This document shows, piece by piece, positions 1-10,436 of a DNA stretch of 64,000 bases. The first letter of the stretch is position 1. Every line of letters starts with the position of its first letter. Made by a program: the position numbers and the translations under genes. The DNA comes from Hesseltinella vesiculosa (Eukaryota; Mucoromycota; Mucoromycetes; Mucorales; Cunninghamellaceae): assembly GCA_002104935.1 (NCBI GenBank), contig MCGT01000025.1:1-64000 (forward strand). Reading direction: 5' to 3'. The notes below the pieces were generated by a model. That model ran no database searches, had not been told where the DNA came from, and saw only the letters and a list, made by a program, of their open reading frames with translations.

Positions 1-2786
1 CACTATCCCATAATCTGTGCCGCTGACAACGGTATGCTCAAGGTCAACGGTGCCAATTTCGGTTCGCAAGATCCTCCTCCGTCCTTGTTTTGGCGTGAGC
101 ACGGTGGGTGGTGGTGGCGGCTGTTTGTCCATGGCCTTCGCAGGTTTTTTCGCGGCAGATTTGTCGCTTTGTTCCTAAAGCAAAAGTGTGAATGCCTCTT
201 TTTTTTTTGCAAATGCACTGACATAATTCCATTACTCTTACCTTTTGATGCAAGTATTTCATCTTTCGCTTTTCTGCTAACTTGTCAAGGATGTCGTGTT
301 TCGCCTTAATGGCTTCCCGTTTTTGCTCCTTGAGAATGCGCTCGGCCATGACGTCGTCATGACGTTCTTGTTTGAACCTTTCGTCCCCGTATCCTCGTGT
401 CAGCTTGTCCTTCATATTTTTGCCAAGATCAGACAAGGATGCTGTGGCGATTCTTGCAGATTTACTTTGGACATCGCGTTCTTTTTCCAGGTTCTTGATA
501 CAGAGGTCAAGTTCGTCAATGGATTCTTGAACAGGCACCGATCCAGGAGCAGTCTTGCCCATACCACGCAGTTTTCGTTCTTCATACACAGACTTTTGAG
601 GAGGCTTCATCGTCGTACCGCGCAATGATACATCCCCAGACCCATGAATGTCGATATGGTGGATGAATTGGATACCATTTTTACTGCAGATTTGTTCGAC
701 CTTGTCCATATTGAAGAGGCAAGCAAAGACGTCGTTCTTTTGATGCCGTGCCTGGGCAGCCGAGCCGATCCCTTTCTCCTTGACATTGATGTGCTTCCCG
801 AGAAGCTCGTGGACACTTGGTGCATCAAGTGAGAGGCTGTAGGTGGTCCCTGCAGAAACAGATGGACATGCTTCCATGGTGAACTTGTCATAACCAACCA
901 CCCGAAGGACTTCATTGCCAAAGAGTATAATGTTCAAGCGGTGGCATTTGGGTGCGTTTTCGCAAGGGATGTATGGCTTCAGCATGTTGAACACTAACTT
1001 CATGGCGCGAACTTCTTTGTCGATGAGCTGGAGCTTCTGGGTATGCTTTTTCAGGGACGTATCTTGAAGAGTGACATCTGATTCGCTGAAGAGCAGCTTC
1101 ATGGTGATCCCTTGCAATGATCGCATTCGCCTTGCTGACACATCTGCTTCAGAAGGCTCCTCATGGTCTTCAACATTACGCCCATCGGAATCGAGATCAT
1201 CACTGAGCGCAGCCGCATCGGCATCTGTGGCAATAGAAACATCAGTGGAGCTCTAGAAAAAAAAAAGCATAAGAGTTTTCGTGCATTTTTTTTTTTTTTT
1301 TTTTTTTTTTGCAAACCTGGGCTTCAACAGAACTGGAATGTTTGCTCGAGATGATTTGCTTTCGTTCTTTCTTGTAAAAATCCTATAGAAGAGATATAAA
1401 AGAATGCATCCCAAAGAAGTCCAAACTTACCATTTTTTCTTGTAGATTGCTCATACGGCGATCAAGTCCAGCTTGTTGACCTTCGTTCAGTGCTCCACGG
1501 CTCCGTTTCTTGCTCATTTCTTTAGCTTTCCTTCTCAGTGCATTTCTCGTGTTGCAATACAGGGCCTTCATCTTCTTGGCGGGGTCGTCGTGCAGCTATT
1601 ATCACAAAAAAAAAAAAAAAAGTCAGGCACCTTTTTTTTTATATTTCTCTCCCCGTTATTAGCCATACCGCACAAGCATTGTCACGCTTCTTTTTCGCAA
1701 AAGACTTTTTCATGTTGGTGTGGCGCTGTTCTCGAGTAGGGGCGAGCCAAAGGCGCAATAGCAGGCGCACAAGGTATCTTGTCATTTTCACAAAGGACTT
1801 TCAAGCGAGGATATTCTTAAATGATGTATCCAGTTTGTTGTGGTATACGGACCGGACGTTTGAAGTCATCAACTTGCTTGGGGGGTCAAAGGACCAGTCC
1901 ACTGCTAGGTGACTCCAATTGGGATGGCTGGTTTTTGTGCTCTCGCGCGTATGGCCAAAGTGGGAGGAATAGAGGTATTGGATATGCTGTATTCCAAACA
2001 CGTCGTTGCAAGAGCTGCTTGTGGGCGGTGGGAGAGTGGAAAACTGCCCGTCCTTGACTTGATCCAGGTTGCGCTGAGCAAAGGAGGGTAAGAGGTTGCT
2101 AACAGTGACACGCCCAGGAACGCTTGCTACAAAAAAAAAAAAAAATGAGCGCCAGGCTTGCTGTCTATTAAGCTATGCTTACCGCTGGTGTACCAGTCCG
2201 CGTTTGGATTGGTGGCGTACTTTAGAACACTTGTGTGTAACAGTGTGAACATGTCACGGGAATACTTTGTGACTGCGATGCGTGCGTCCTTGATGGTAGA
2301 CAGTACATTGCTCAAAGCCTCTGGTGATTCGTTGATCGCTGGAAGCAAGATTTGGCGAAGAGACTTGTGGGCGACTCTGATCTCCTCTTTCTGCGTTGGT
2401 TTTGTGGGCTGGGAGGGCGAGGTGGTCTTGGATGAGGAGGCCGTTGGCGCTGGGATCATCGCCGCCAGTTCATCATAGTGGTGATTAATGTAGCCCCTCC
2501 AAGTGTCTAAAAAATGGAAGCGCTTGTGATAATTGGGAGCAAACCATGGCGCTGCTTTTCCGCAAAGTTGATCGATATTGAGGAGGAGGCCTTTTGGCAA
2601 GCGTTGTTTACCAAGAAGATCAGCTTTCAGCTTGTCACGGTCCTTGTGCTTCCTGAGCTGGTCGGTGAGGAAATGCTTGATTTGGGTATTCAAAGCTTCA
2701 ATAGCTTCCTCAGTGGATGTAATGGTAAGGGCTGGTTTTGTCGTGGATCGTGTATCCTCCATTTGTGTAGATCTTTTGCGACCCAT
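1..2786 (-). CDS. TnpB/Fanzor-like (RuvC-type) transposon-encoded protein, 3' end outside window
   Basis: Six exons read in phase: 2786-2183, 2126-1669, 1595-1431, 1382-1317, 1252-242 and 174-1, about 826 codons before the window edge. The N-terminal half is helical and basic; the exon at 1595-1431 is a Lys/Arg-rich segment (AKKMKALYCNTRNALRRKAK). The exon at 1252-242 has an acidic start, a beta-rich middle and a basic coiled-coil end. The last visible residues, at positions 24-1, read SGTDYGIV, which resembles the RuvC-I motif carrying the first catalytic Asp in TnpB/Fanzor nucleases; that Asp codon is at 15-13. Known: Fanzor proteins travel as cargo of eukaryotic transposons, including Tc1/mariner elements, and a Tc1/mariner remnant lies just upstream on the same strand. 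Odd: an in-frame TGA at 1803-1801, so the gene is either broken or has a further intron. RuvC-II, RuvC-III and the zinc finger would lie outside the window, so the family call is an inference. Confidence 0.5.
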
Positions 2787-3171
2787 GGTGTTCAGATGAA
2801 AAAAAAAAAAAAGAGGGGGGGGGAATAAATGGCACGCGCGGAGTGAAACATGCATGAACGAGATGAGAGGGTCAGACCATGTTGGTGATGCCACAGGAAT
2901 TTCAGTGACCAGCACACTGGAAGAAACCCTTTTTACACGCAAACCAAACAATTATTGCACGCCAACCTGATCCCAGTGCACGTCATTGACTTTCAGTAGG
3001 TACAAACCTGCTTCCATGTGCACGCCATCTTTTTGCGACTTATTTTTTTTTATGGCCTCACACGACTGCCAGTAGCAAGTGAGAGAGACAAGTAAAAAAA
3101 AGATGGCAGTTGTTCCTAATTGGATGGCAGCCATTCCCTTTCGTGTCCACCCTTTTTTTTTCTAAGATTTT
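2787..3171. other. Gap between Fanzor-like gene and transposase remnant
   Basis: No gene supported. It holds a poly(A)/poly(G) run just upstream of the Fanzor-like ATG and a short minus-strand ORF (3134-2952) with one hydrophobic stretch but no recognisable family. Confidence 0.4.
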
Positions 3172-3803
3172 ATTCAGAATGACAGGAGAATCCCGAGCTT
3201 CAGCGTGCAACTCCACCTTCTTAAACGTCATCTTCATTTCGTGCTTGAGGAAATTGTTTACAGCTGACCGCTTAATTTCCAGACCGACGAAATCCTTTGT
3301 CAACCCGTCTATCGCTTCATCCATTGTTACTGCTGGGCTATCATCGAATAGGGCTGTCAAATATGCCTTATGGCTCTCATTCAATACTGGTTTTCTTCCT
3401 CCATGTTGCTTCCTCATGAGACCCTCGTCACCATGTTTTCTAAAAGCTTCCACCCACCGTTGGGCTGTGCGAGGCATCTTGAGTCCATACTTAGCAGCAA
3501 TGACTGTAGTTGGTATTTGGGGTTTTTCCAGGCACTCGTCAACGATGATCTTCTTGAATTCATATGAGTAGTGCTCTCCTTTTTTGGGGGGGGGGGGGGT
3601 CCCGTTTGCTGTTTGGAAGGCTGCTCTGGCTTCATGTCAGTCTCAGGAACAGGGGCAATTTGCTGCTGCATGAGTTGCCGGTGATCGTCAAACGACGTGA
3701 TCCCCTCGACTTTCATCCTGACATCCTCAACAGCCACGGCATCGTCACCATGCTCATTAAGCACATGTCCCTTACCATCCTCATATATAAACTGAAATGG
3801 CAT
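3172..3803 (-). pseudogene. Tc1/mariner transposase remnant (N-terminal half only)
   Basis: The reading frame opens at 3803 (MPFQFIYEDGKGHV), runs through a Q/P-rich linker, and shifts frame at a C homopolymer (G run on the plus strand at about 3587-3599). It resumes as a helix-turn-helix DNA-binding domain (PRTAQRWVEAFRKHGDEGL) followed by the second HTH with VTMDEAIDGLTKDFVGLE. Homology to the copy at 31.3-32.5 kb stops at about 3172 after LHAEARDS, before the first catalytic Asp, so the DDE domain is missing. The remnant can at best bind DNA and cannot transpose. It lies upstream of, and on the same strand as, the Fanzor-like gene, so the two may derive from one composite element. Confidence 0.85.
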
Positions 3804-4117
3804 CACAAAAAAAGAAAACTAGTCGAGACAAAGTGAAAAGAAAAGACCAGCATCAAAAGAGCTAGAATCTGACAATTTGAATAGCCAGGGCGACATTTTG
3901 CTATTCCAGGGCGACTTTTCGGCTTGCATTTTTGGTCAATTCAAAATGGAAAACATGTCATTTCAAAAAGAAGTGTGTGACAAACACCCAAATCCGGTGA
4001 TGCTGCAGGCTGACATCGAAATCTTTTTTTTTTGTTTGGGCTTTCCAGGCGCCTTTCACTCTTTTTTTTTTTCTTCTTCTTTTTTAAAAGATATCATCTA
4101 TACCAAAATCAGTTATC
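3804..4117. other. Upstream region of myosin light chain gene
   Basis: No gene seen. It contains several T tracts at about 4022-4086 directly ahead of the light-chain start, consistent with a promoter or 5' UTR. Confidence 0.4.
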
Positions 4118-5002
4118 ATGAGCCCCAATGTAAGGAGATGCGTTGAATGTATAGCACAAGGATGGCTGGTGACTAATCGGTTACCTTTTTTTTTCCAATG
4201 TATAGAATCAACCCACTCAAGAACAATTGGACGGTACGTGGGCATTTTCATAACGAGCATGCTTATCATCTGGGGGTTCTTAGCCAAACTGACATTCTCT
4301 CTTGACAATAGAATGGAAGGAAGCCTTCTCTTTGTACGACAAAAAGGGTAACAGCACTGTGTCATCCTCCAACCTTGGAGATTTGTTGCGTGGTCTTGGC
4401 CAAAACCCCACGCAAGCTGACGTGCGTGAACTTGTCAAGTCTGTTGGAGGTTCTGATAAACAAGGTACAGAGCATAGGGAGCTGTCTGTGGGTGATGGCA
4501 CGGAGGGGGGAGTTAGGGACCTGCGGTCGATACATTTGACTTACGCTTTCTTTTATGGTATTCAGAGGTGGACATTGACTTTGGTACCTTTTTGACCATC
4601 TTGACTCGCCCTGATGGTTTCAAATCTGCTGGTACCTCTCAAGAATTCATCCAAGGCTTCCAAGTGTTCGACAAGGAAGGCGATGGCTACATCTCTGCTG
4701 GTGAACTTCGTTATGGTAAAAGAAAAAAAAATAGGAGTGCTTGACGAGGGGGAGTAAAAAAAGGGACGCTCCAGTTGACTGTATCTAAACACCTGTACTT
4801 TTTTGTGTTGCTTTAGTGTTGACCAACCTTGGTGAAAAGTTGACGGACGAAGAAGTGGATGAATTATTAAAGGAAGTTGAAATTGGCAAGGATGGCCGTA
4901 TCAACTATGTTGGTAAGTTTGTCGCGTTCACGGCGTCTTGTTCCAAAAACTCATCCCCCTCTTTTTTCTGCAGACTTTGTCACCTTGATCTTGAGCAACT
5001 AA
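4118..5002 (+). CDS. MLC1: Myosin essential light chain (Cdc4/Mlc1-like, EF-hand)
   Basis: Essential light chain that binds IQ motifs of myosin neck regions, working at the actomyosin ring and in cargo transport. Six exons give exactly 155 residues: 4118-4129 (a 12-nt first coding exon), 4206-4233, 4312-4464, 4566-4715, 4817-4912 and 4974-5002, all GT-AG. The protein opens [19 protein letters not shown]. It shows degenerate EF-hand helices ([55 protein letters not shown]). Loop 3 ([12 protein letters not shown]) keeps the acidic Ca-binding positions; loop 1 lacks them, as usual for essential light chains. The LGQNPT and [14 protein letters not shown] motifs match animal MYL6 and yeast Mlc1/Cdc4 better than calmodulin, and the length fits the family. 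A poly(A) signal AATAAA follows at 5005-5010. Confidence 0.93.
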
Positions 5003-5036
5003 ACAATAAACATTATTCTTATATTGTCGCTTTTTT

Positions 5037-5072
<36 letters not shown>

Positions 5073-5338
5073 AAGTGTTCCAGCGGGACTACAGGCTTCT
5101 CATTTCAAAAGGTCCTCAGGCGTGAATGGACAATCGTTTGATCTGCTGCCAGATTCTTAAACAGAGATGGTGAAGGGCATGACTTGTGCCCGCTGGGTAT
5201 ATCTGGCCTGGCTCTCTCACTGAAAAAAATAGGAACCAGGTCACAGTTGTAGAAGTAGGTGGATGCCATTTAGAAAATTTGAAGTGTTTATTGGCTTGGT
5301 CGATGGAAAAGATACCGGCCAAGGAAAGGCAAGACCGC
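5003..5338. other. 3' region of light chain converging on kinase 3' end
   Basis: Contains AATAAA at 5005-5010 and a long T tract at about 5037-5067 with few interruptions. No gene seen; the two flanking genes converge here. Confidence 0.5.
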
Positions 5339-7873
5339 TTATTCTGGCGAGGACTGTAAGATTCTATTGACTTCTTCAAATAAAACTTGAGTGGTGCCTG
5401 GGCACTCTCGTTCGGCGATCTGGAAGGATCGTCGCAGTGATTCCAATGCAGCCTGACTCTTGTGTGATCGGCACCCTGCTTGGAGCTGAAGGGAGAGAGA
5501 GGGTAAGTGTCCAGTATCGTTGCGTATCGTCATGGTTTTCATTCTTTTACCTTTGCCAACAAGGGTGCGACAGTTTCACGCAAGATGGCTTCACTTTTCA
5601 TGGTGCTAATGCTGGGAGACGAGGTTGTTTTTGGTGGGGAGCTGCCGTTCTGGGTGGGCTGAAGGAGTGAGGCATTGCTTTGAGACGAGGGGAACGAGGG
5701 AGACAGACCAGCTTGACGGGTATATTTTTCGGCGGCGGCTCGCACTGTGCTCCGTTGTGAGGCTGCAGGCGATGGCTGTTCTTCCGAGGCTCTTGCTTGT
5801 CGAATCGTCAAATTCTGCACCGTTGCCTTCAAGAGGAAAGTAGAAAACATGAGTAAGTTGGCTTTGATTTTTTTGTATGGAGAGGGTTGGATTGTACCGA
5901 TAAATCTTGTTGCGTTGGCATTGACATAGGCTGCACCTGATTCTTGTTCGCGGGCTTTTGTGGAATCATTCGGTCGGTGTCCAGGGAGAAGCGGTTCATG
6001 ACTGGCTGTGCAGCGTGAGGAGGCGGGGCTGGCTGCTTTACGGTGCCAAAATCCCAGCCATCATTATCGTCGTCGTCACCGCTACAATCGAAACAAGATT
6101 AGCCGAGTGTTTTTTCGTTCGTTGGTGAATTTCAGGGACTTACGCAGCGTCTTCATCCGAGGAATCGCTATTCTGGCCATGGCCCTGGCTTTTCCAAGTG
6201 TGGTGTCGTTCAATCAGTTCAGTCAAATAGGCGACCTTTTTGCTGCTCTTGATGAACTTGTGCTTCAGCAGTTCCTTGGCTGTTGGGCGCTGCATTATGA
6301 AAAATAAATGAGTCGAGGGTGAGACCATGTATGGTATGGCTTTACATGAGCGGGATCTTTTTGGAGACAGATTTGCACAAAGTCGCGGAACGCCTTGCTG
6401 TAGGGGCCGGTCAACGTAGGAGGATCATGTTTTGGAATATAAAAAAGCACCTTCATGGGATGCACATCTGCATATGGAGGCTCTCCCTTGGCCAATTCAA
6501 TCGCAGTAATCCCCAGGGACCATATATCCGCCTACCGTCACAAAAAAAAAAAAAAAAAAAGGAACGGTGGGCCAACGGTTACGTACATAAGTCGACTTCT
6601 TACCTTGAAGTCGTAACCTGACTGTTTGATCACTTCAGGCGCCATCCAAAACTAGAAGAAATACAAATGGCAGGACAATGAGTAACGTGGCTCCGCAATA
6701 ACCGAGGACAATATCGAACGAAAGAAATAAAAAAAAAAAAGGGGGGGGAGGTACGTACAGGCGTGCCGACAAACGTGTTCTTCTTTGTCAATGTCGCAGT
6801 GATCTACAGATGGAGAACAATACGGTGAGTGATAGTTGTGATAGTTGCATTCCATGCTATACCTGTCCAGACACACCAAAATCTGCCAGTTTGACCGATC
6901 CTTCTGAGCTGAGCAAGATGTTGGCCGCTAGAAACAAAAGAAATGAGATCCCGCGGTTGGTGGTGCCCAACGCCAGTTTACCTTTGATGTCTAAAAAAAA
7001 TCATGAATCCATCTTTCTATGCCATTGCTCCAACCATCTTACCTCGATGCAATTTTCCTTCGCCATGAAGATACTCCAGCCCTTTCAACAATTCACGCAG
7101 AATAATACCAATGTGGACCTCGGAAATGGGTCCTGATTTCATCTATTCAACAGCGTTAGCCTCGGCCATTGACAGCCAGAAAGCAAATAGAGCGTGTTAC
7201 CAAGTCGCTGCATGAACCACCGTGGCAATATTCCATTATGATCCATAAACCGGTCCCTTTCAAATATGAGCCATGGTACCTATGGAAAGAAACCAGTGAG
7301 ACAATCATGGGGTTGGATGGAGATGGTGTCTGCCAGTTTCTAGTTTACTTTGTCACGTAGCGAGAGTCCAACTGGGAAAGAATGGCGATTTCCTGCTGAA
7401 TATCATCGATTTCATCTTCGGCGCTTTCCAAATCAATGACCTTGATAGCCACATTTTTGTTGGTGCTGATTTCCACACTGTCCTTCCCCAAAAGCAATCC
7501 CTGGTAAGTTTTGACCTCCTTCTCTTGCCATTTTATTTTTACTCCTATTTTTATCGTCCTTACCCTTTGTAAACTTCGCCAAATGAGCCTTTGCCTAAAC
7601 TCCACAGACAAAAATAAGGTGAGGTCCTGTCTTTTTTTGTTGGTCTTTGCCCGCGCCTCATTCTCCATGGCCGTAGCCATTTGCCTCCTCTCCCTCTTTT
7701 TTTTTTTTTATAAGCTCATGCACACTTCTTGTTTGCCGCATTTACCGATGCGTTCCTGCTTGCGATAAAATAGTTCAGGGTCAGCTGTATGTCTTGGGAC
7801 GTTCTACCAAAAAAATAAAATAATAAAACGTGATCAGCCGCGCCCCGATCCTTCTAGTTCCATGTGCTACCAT
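5339..7873 (-). CDS. STE20/GCK-III family Ser/Thr protein kinase (MST3/Sps1/Sid1-like)
   Basis: Germinal-centre-type kinase acting in polarity, septation or morphogenesis signalling. The glycine loop ([13 protein letters not shown]) is near residue 20, followed by [20 protein letters not shown] with the catalytic Lys, [20 protein letters not shown], the activation segment [17 protein letters not shown] typical of GCKs, and [13 protein letters not shown] at the end of the domain. After the kinase domain come an acidic WDFGTV segment and a Ser/Pro-rich linker ([12 protein letters not shown]). The C-terminal helix ends NRILQSSPE with stop at 5339. There are at least eight GT-AG introns, including a 9-nt exon at 6990-6982 that encodes the D-I-K of the catalytic loop. 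The start is uncertain: the best model is an ATG at 7873 as a 3-nt coding first exon joined to an exon beginning at 7803 ([19 protein letters not shown]). Confidence 0.9.
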
Positions 7874-8788
7874 ATAAAATCAGTTGGAGGGCGAGAGAAG
7901 GAAGATGTTAAAAACAGGATGAAAGAAAAGAAGGAAAAAACAACAACAAAGAGAAAAGGATTGCTCCTGAAAGAAAGCGAAGGGGCTAGTCAAAAAAAAA
8001 AAATAAGCATCTTGGAAACAGGCGTTCCTAATCTGGCAATGTGAAAACAATGCGTTTTTTGTTGCTCCACAGTGCCGAAAATCAGCCAATAAAATGCCTT
8101 TTTTCTTTTGGTGTTTTCAACTCAGACCATGGTGGTGCTGAAAAAACCAGAGCGATTGGTAAATGCTGGCCAGCCAAGTTTTGGTCAATTTTTGTTCTGA
8201 CACCAACATGAGCTGGTTCAAGGAATGGCTGCAGAACTCCCTTCCCCACGCTCTCAAAATCCCCACGTCGAATAAATCGAAAAAAAAGAGAAGGTAAAAA
8301 AAAAAAATAGATTGATGCCAAACATATCAGGTCATGCTCATGCATCTATCGTTCTGAAGTGCAGTTCAGTTTGTTTTGTGCGTTTCGCTAGGGCCACATG
8401 ACTTTTGAATTTCACACAGCAGTTGTACTCATGACTGTCCACCTTGGTGCTAACCTCGGTTGCCAACTTCTCTGGTTTTCTTGCAACCAAATGGTGCACC
8501 ATTTTACAATAGCAGTTGGCTCTAAGCCGGGGCCCAGGAATAAGAATACCCAACCCGTTTTAAAAGTGTTGTCGATGGCACTCAAAAGATCATTGAGAGC
8601 GAGTCGTCAGCAAGATATGATTGACTGCATTTATTACATGCTTGCAAGCAGCCTCGACTTTGAGGACGTGCCCCGTACATCATCCTTGCTTCATGGTTAA
8701 GCTTCATGTGCGAAAAGCACTTCAACAACTGGGCGATGCTTTTTCATCTCTTTTTTTTTTTTTGAAATCGAACGAGTTTATTATTTGA

Positions 8789-8990
8789 CATCTCTTTTGA
8801 TATTGATCAACTCTTTCAAACAACTCTTTAGATGATGAGCATCGCTTTTAAACATCACTTTAGAGACGATCTTTAAAACATCTCCTTAGAGAGGATCTGT
8901 AAAGCATCTCCATAGAGAGGATCTTATAAACATCTCTTTAGATAGGATCGTTTAAACATCTCTTTAGAAAGCATCTCTTTTAAGAGATGG
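8789..8990. repeat. 26-bp tandem repeat block, left arm
   Basis: About seven degenerate units of roughly 26 bp with core CATCTCTTTAGAGAGGATCT followed by TTAAA. The four or five central units are closest to consensus and the outer ones are longer and more diverged. There are no spacers. The block is copied in reverse orientation in the right arm. Confidence 0.85.
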
Positions 8991-9036
8991 AAAGGTAGTC
9001 TTTTTCATTTGTACTTTGTAATGGGGGTCAGTTAGA

Positions 9037-9261
9037 TTAGGTCGAGGCTGAGAAAGCAGTCTGTATGGAGATCCAGACAGTCAGGGACACAAACACGGCA
9101 TAATCATGCGGCGAAGGGTATGGCTCGCCAACTAAAGAGCTTAAACCCGCCCAGGGACTTTCCTGTGTACGAGCCAAGATCGACATACAGCGCTGCTCCC
9201 TCAATGCTCCGTTTTCTTTGCTAAACCTTCGTATGGCAAACATCTTAACTGACAAAAGCAT
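9037..9261 (-). CDS. Small uncharacterised ORF in left inverted-repeat arm (74 aa)
   Basis: Reads MLLSVKMFAIRRFSKENG and ends AFSAST. It is identical to the ORF at 10166-10390 in the right arm and transcribed outward. Upstream of it (higher coordinates) lie a polypyrimidine stretch, a TATAAA-like box (rc of TATACTTTTTTC region near 9345) and a CCAAT-type motif near 9355. No family is recognised. It may instead be part of a non-coding transcript, and since both copies are repeat DNA there is little independent support for coding. Confidence 0.25.
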   Translation of the reverse strand: MLLSVKMFAIRRFSKENGALREQRCMSILARTQESPWAGLSSLVGEPYPSPHDYAVFVSLTVWISIQTAFSAST

Positions 9262-9511
9262 TGCGATACATTCGAGCTACGGTTACACCTGCCTCTGAAG
9301 AAAAAGAGAGAAAAAAAAAAAACAATCCCAGTCCAGCTTTATACTTTTTTCAACCAACCAGAGCTACTCTTTGTGACGAGACAAAAAAGCATGAAAAAAT
9401 CAAAAAAAGTCAAAGTTTGTAGACATCAAGAAGACGATGTACCTTGTTTATGCAACCACTTTTTTTTTTAAACTCTCTGGGTATAAAAATAAGGAAGAGG
9501 AGCCACAATGT

Positions 9512-9909
9512 CTCGGGAAATGTTGGTGCAAAAATAAAACAGAAAAGACGGTGAGCATGCCATTGCTGCTTCGCTTCCGTTTCTGCGTCCCTGCATCGAT
9601 CTTCCCTGTTGCTTCGAGCAAATGACTCATTTTTACATTATAAAAATCGACACCATGGCTAGGAAAAAAGAAGTATAAGCTGACCGTCCATTCAAGCGCC
9701 ACTATGAAACGTAGTGTGCAAGGTGCAACGGCGCACCAAGAATCAAGGTGGGTTTTTTTTTTTTTGGTGATTTCCTATGCAATATTTTAGTGCCGAGTAA
9801 ACGCGTTCTTGCCAACCCTTTTGCAGGGTTGCTCTGGGAAGTAAAAAAAAAAAAGCTAAGCGGTGGGAGGGGATGGGGAAAGCGCCAGGTGTGGGCAAAG
9901 GGCCACGAC
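9512..9909. other. Spacer between inverted-repeat arms
   Basis: 398 bp of unique sequence at the centre of the palindrome with several T and A tracts. No ORF beyond short homopolymer-rich frames and no recognised family. It separates two divergent promoter-like regions. Confidence 0.6.
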
Positions 9910-10054
9910 ACATTGTGGCTCCTCTTCCTTATTTTTATACCCAGAGAGTTTAAAAAAAAAAAAAGTGGTTGCATAAACAAGGTACATCGTCTTCATGATG
10001 TCTACAAGCTTTGACTTTTTTTGATTTTTTCATGCTTTTTTGTCTCGTCACAAA

Positions 10055-10135
10055 GAGTAGCTCTGATTGGTTGAAAAAAGTATAAAGCTGGACTGGGATT
10101 GTTTTTTTCTTTTTTTCTCTCTTTTTCTTCAGAGG
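10055..10135 (+). promoter_or_regulatory. Promoter-like region in right arm (CCAAT + TATA + pyrimidine tract)
   Basis: GATTGG (inverted CCAAT box) near 10065, AGTATAAAGCTGG (TATA-type box) near 10078 and a T/C-rich tract at 10101-10131 precede the 74-aa ORF at 10166 with eukaryotic spacing. The same layout is mirrored in the left arm, giving two outward-facing promoters around the spacer. Motif-based inference. Confidence 0.45.
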
Positions 10136-10165
10136 CAGGTGTAACCGTAGCTCGAATGTATCGCA

Positions 10166-10390
10166 ATGCTTTTGTCAGTTAAGATGTTTGCCATACGAAG
10201 GTTTAGCAAAGAAAACGGAGCATTGAGGGAGCAGCGCTGTATGTCGATCTTGGCTCGTACACAGGAAAGTCCCTGGGCGGGTTTAAGCTCTTTAGTTGGC
10301 GAGCCATACCCTTCGCCGCATGATTATGCCGTGTTTGTGTCCCTGACTGTCTGGATCTCCATACAGACTGCTTTCTCAGCCTCGACCTAA
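10166..10390 (+). CDS. Small uncharacterised ORF in right inverted-repeat arm (74 aa)
   Basis: Identical translation to 9261-9037. It is preceded by the promoter-like region and followed by the 26-bp repeats. A further same-strand ORF (10877-11092, ending KQTELHFRTIDA) could be a downstream exon, but no splice model is compelling. No family recognised. Confidence 0.27.
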   Translation: MLLSVKMFAIRRFSKENGALREQRCMSILARTQESPWAGLSSLVGEPYPSPHDYAVFVSLTVWISIQTAFSAST

Positions 10391-10436
10391 TCTAACTGAC
10401 CCCCATTACAAAGTACAAATGAAAAAGACTACCTTT

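Larger units (their letters stand above)
8134..9511. repeat. Left arm of a long inverted repeat
   Basis: The reverse complement matches 9910-11271 almost without mismatch over the inner kilobase; for example, 74-aa and 100-aa ORFs are identical in both arms. The outer 150 bp is less conserved: the left arm has about 25 extra bases near 8210-8245. The outer end (8134-8215) belongs to the dispersed repeat family described elsewhere. The arm holds, from outside in: the dispersed repeat end, overlapping ORFs at 8338-8700 on both strands, a 26-bp tandem repeat block (8789-8990), the 74-aa ORF (9261-9037, minus) and an AT-rich promoter-like region. A fold-back or terminal-inverted-repeat element is the simplest reading. 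Confidence 0.9.

Noticed and set aside
13..224. Alternative frames at the left edge (e.g. KATNLPRKNLRRPWTN)
   Set aside because: Only the frame joining the upstream exon in phase at 174 gives a continuous protein ending SGTDYGIV.
8398..8700. 100-aa plus-strand ORF in the left arm (and its mirror at 10730-11032)
   Set aside because: It overlaps a minus-strand ORF, lacks codon-usage or family support, and both copies are the same repeat DNA, so their identity is not independent evidence.
8789..8990. Possible CRISPR-like array in the inverted-repeat arms
   Set aside because: Units are contiguous 26-bp tandem repeats without unique spacers, in a eukaryotic genome, and there are no cas genes.
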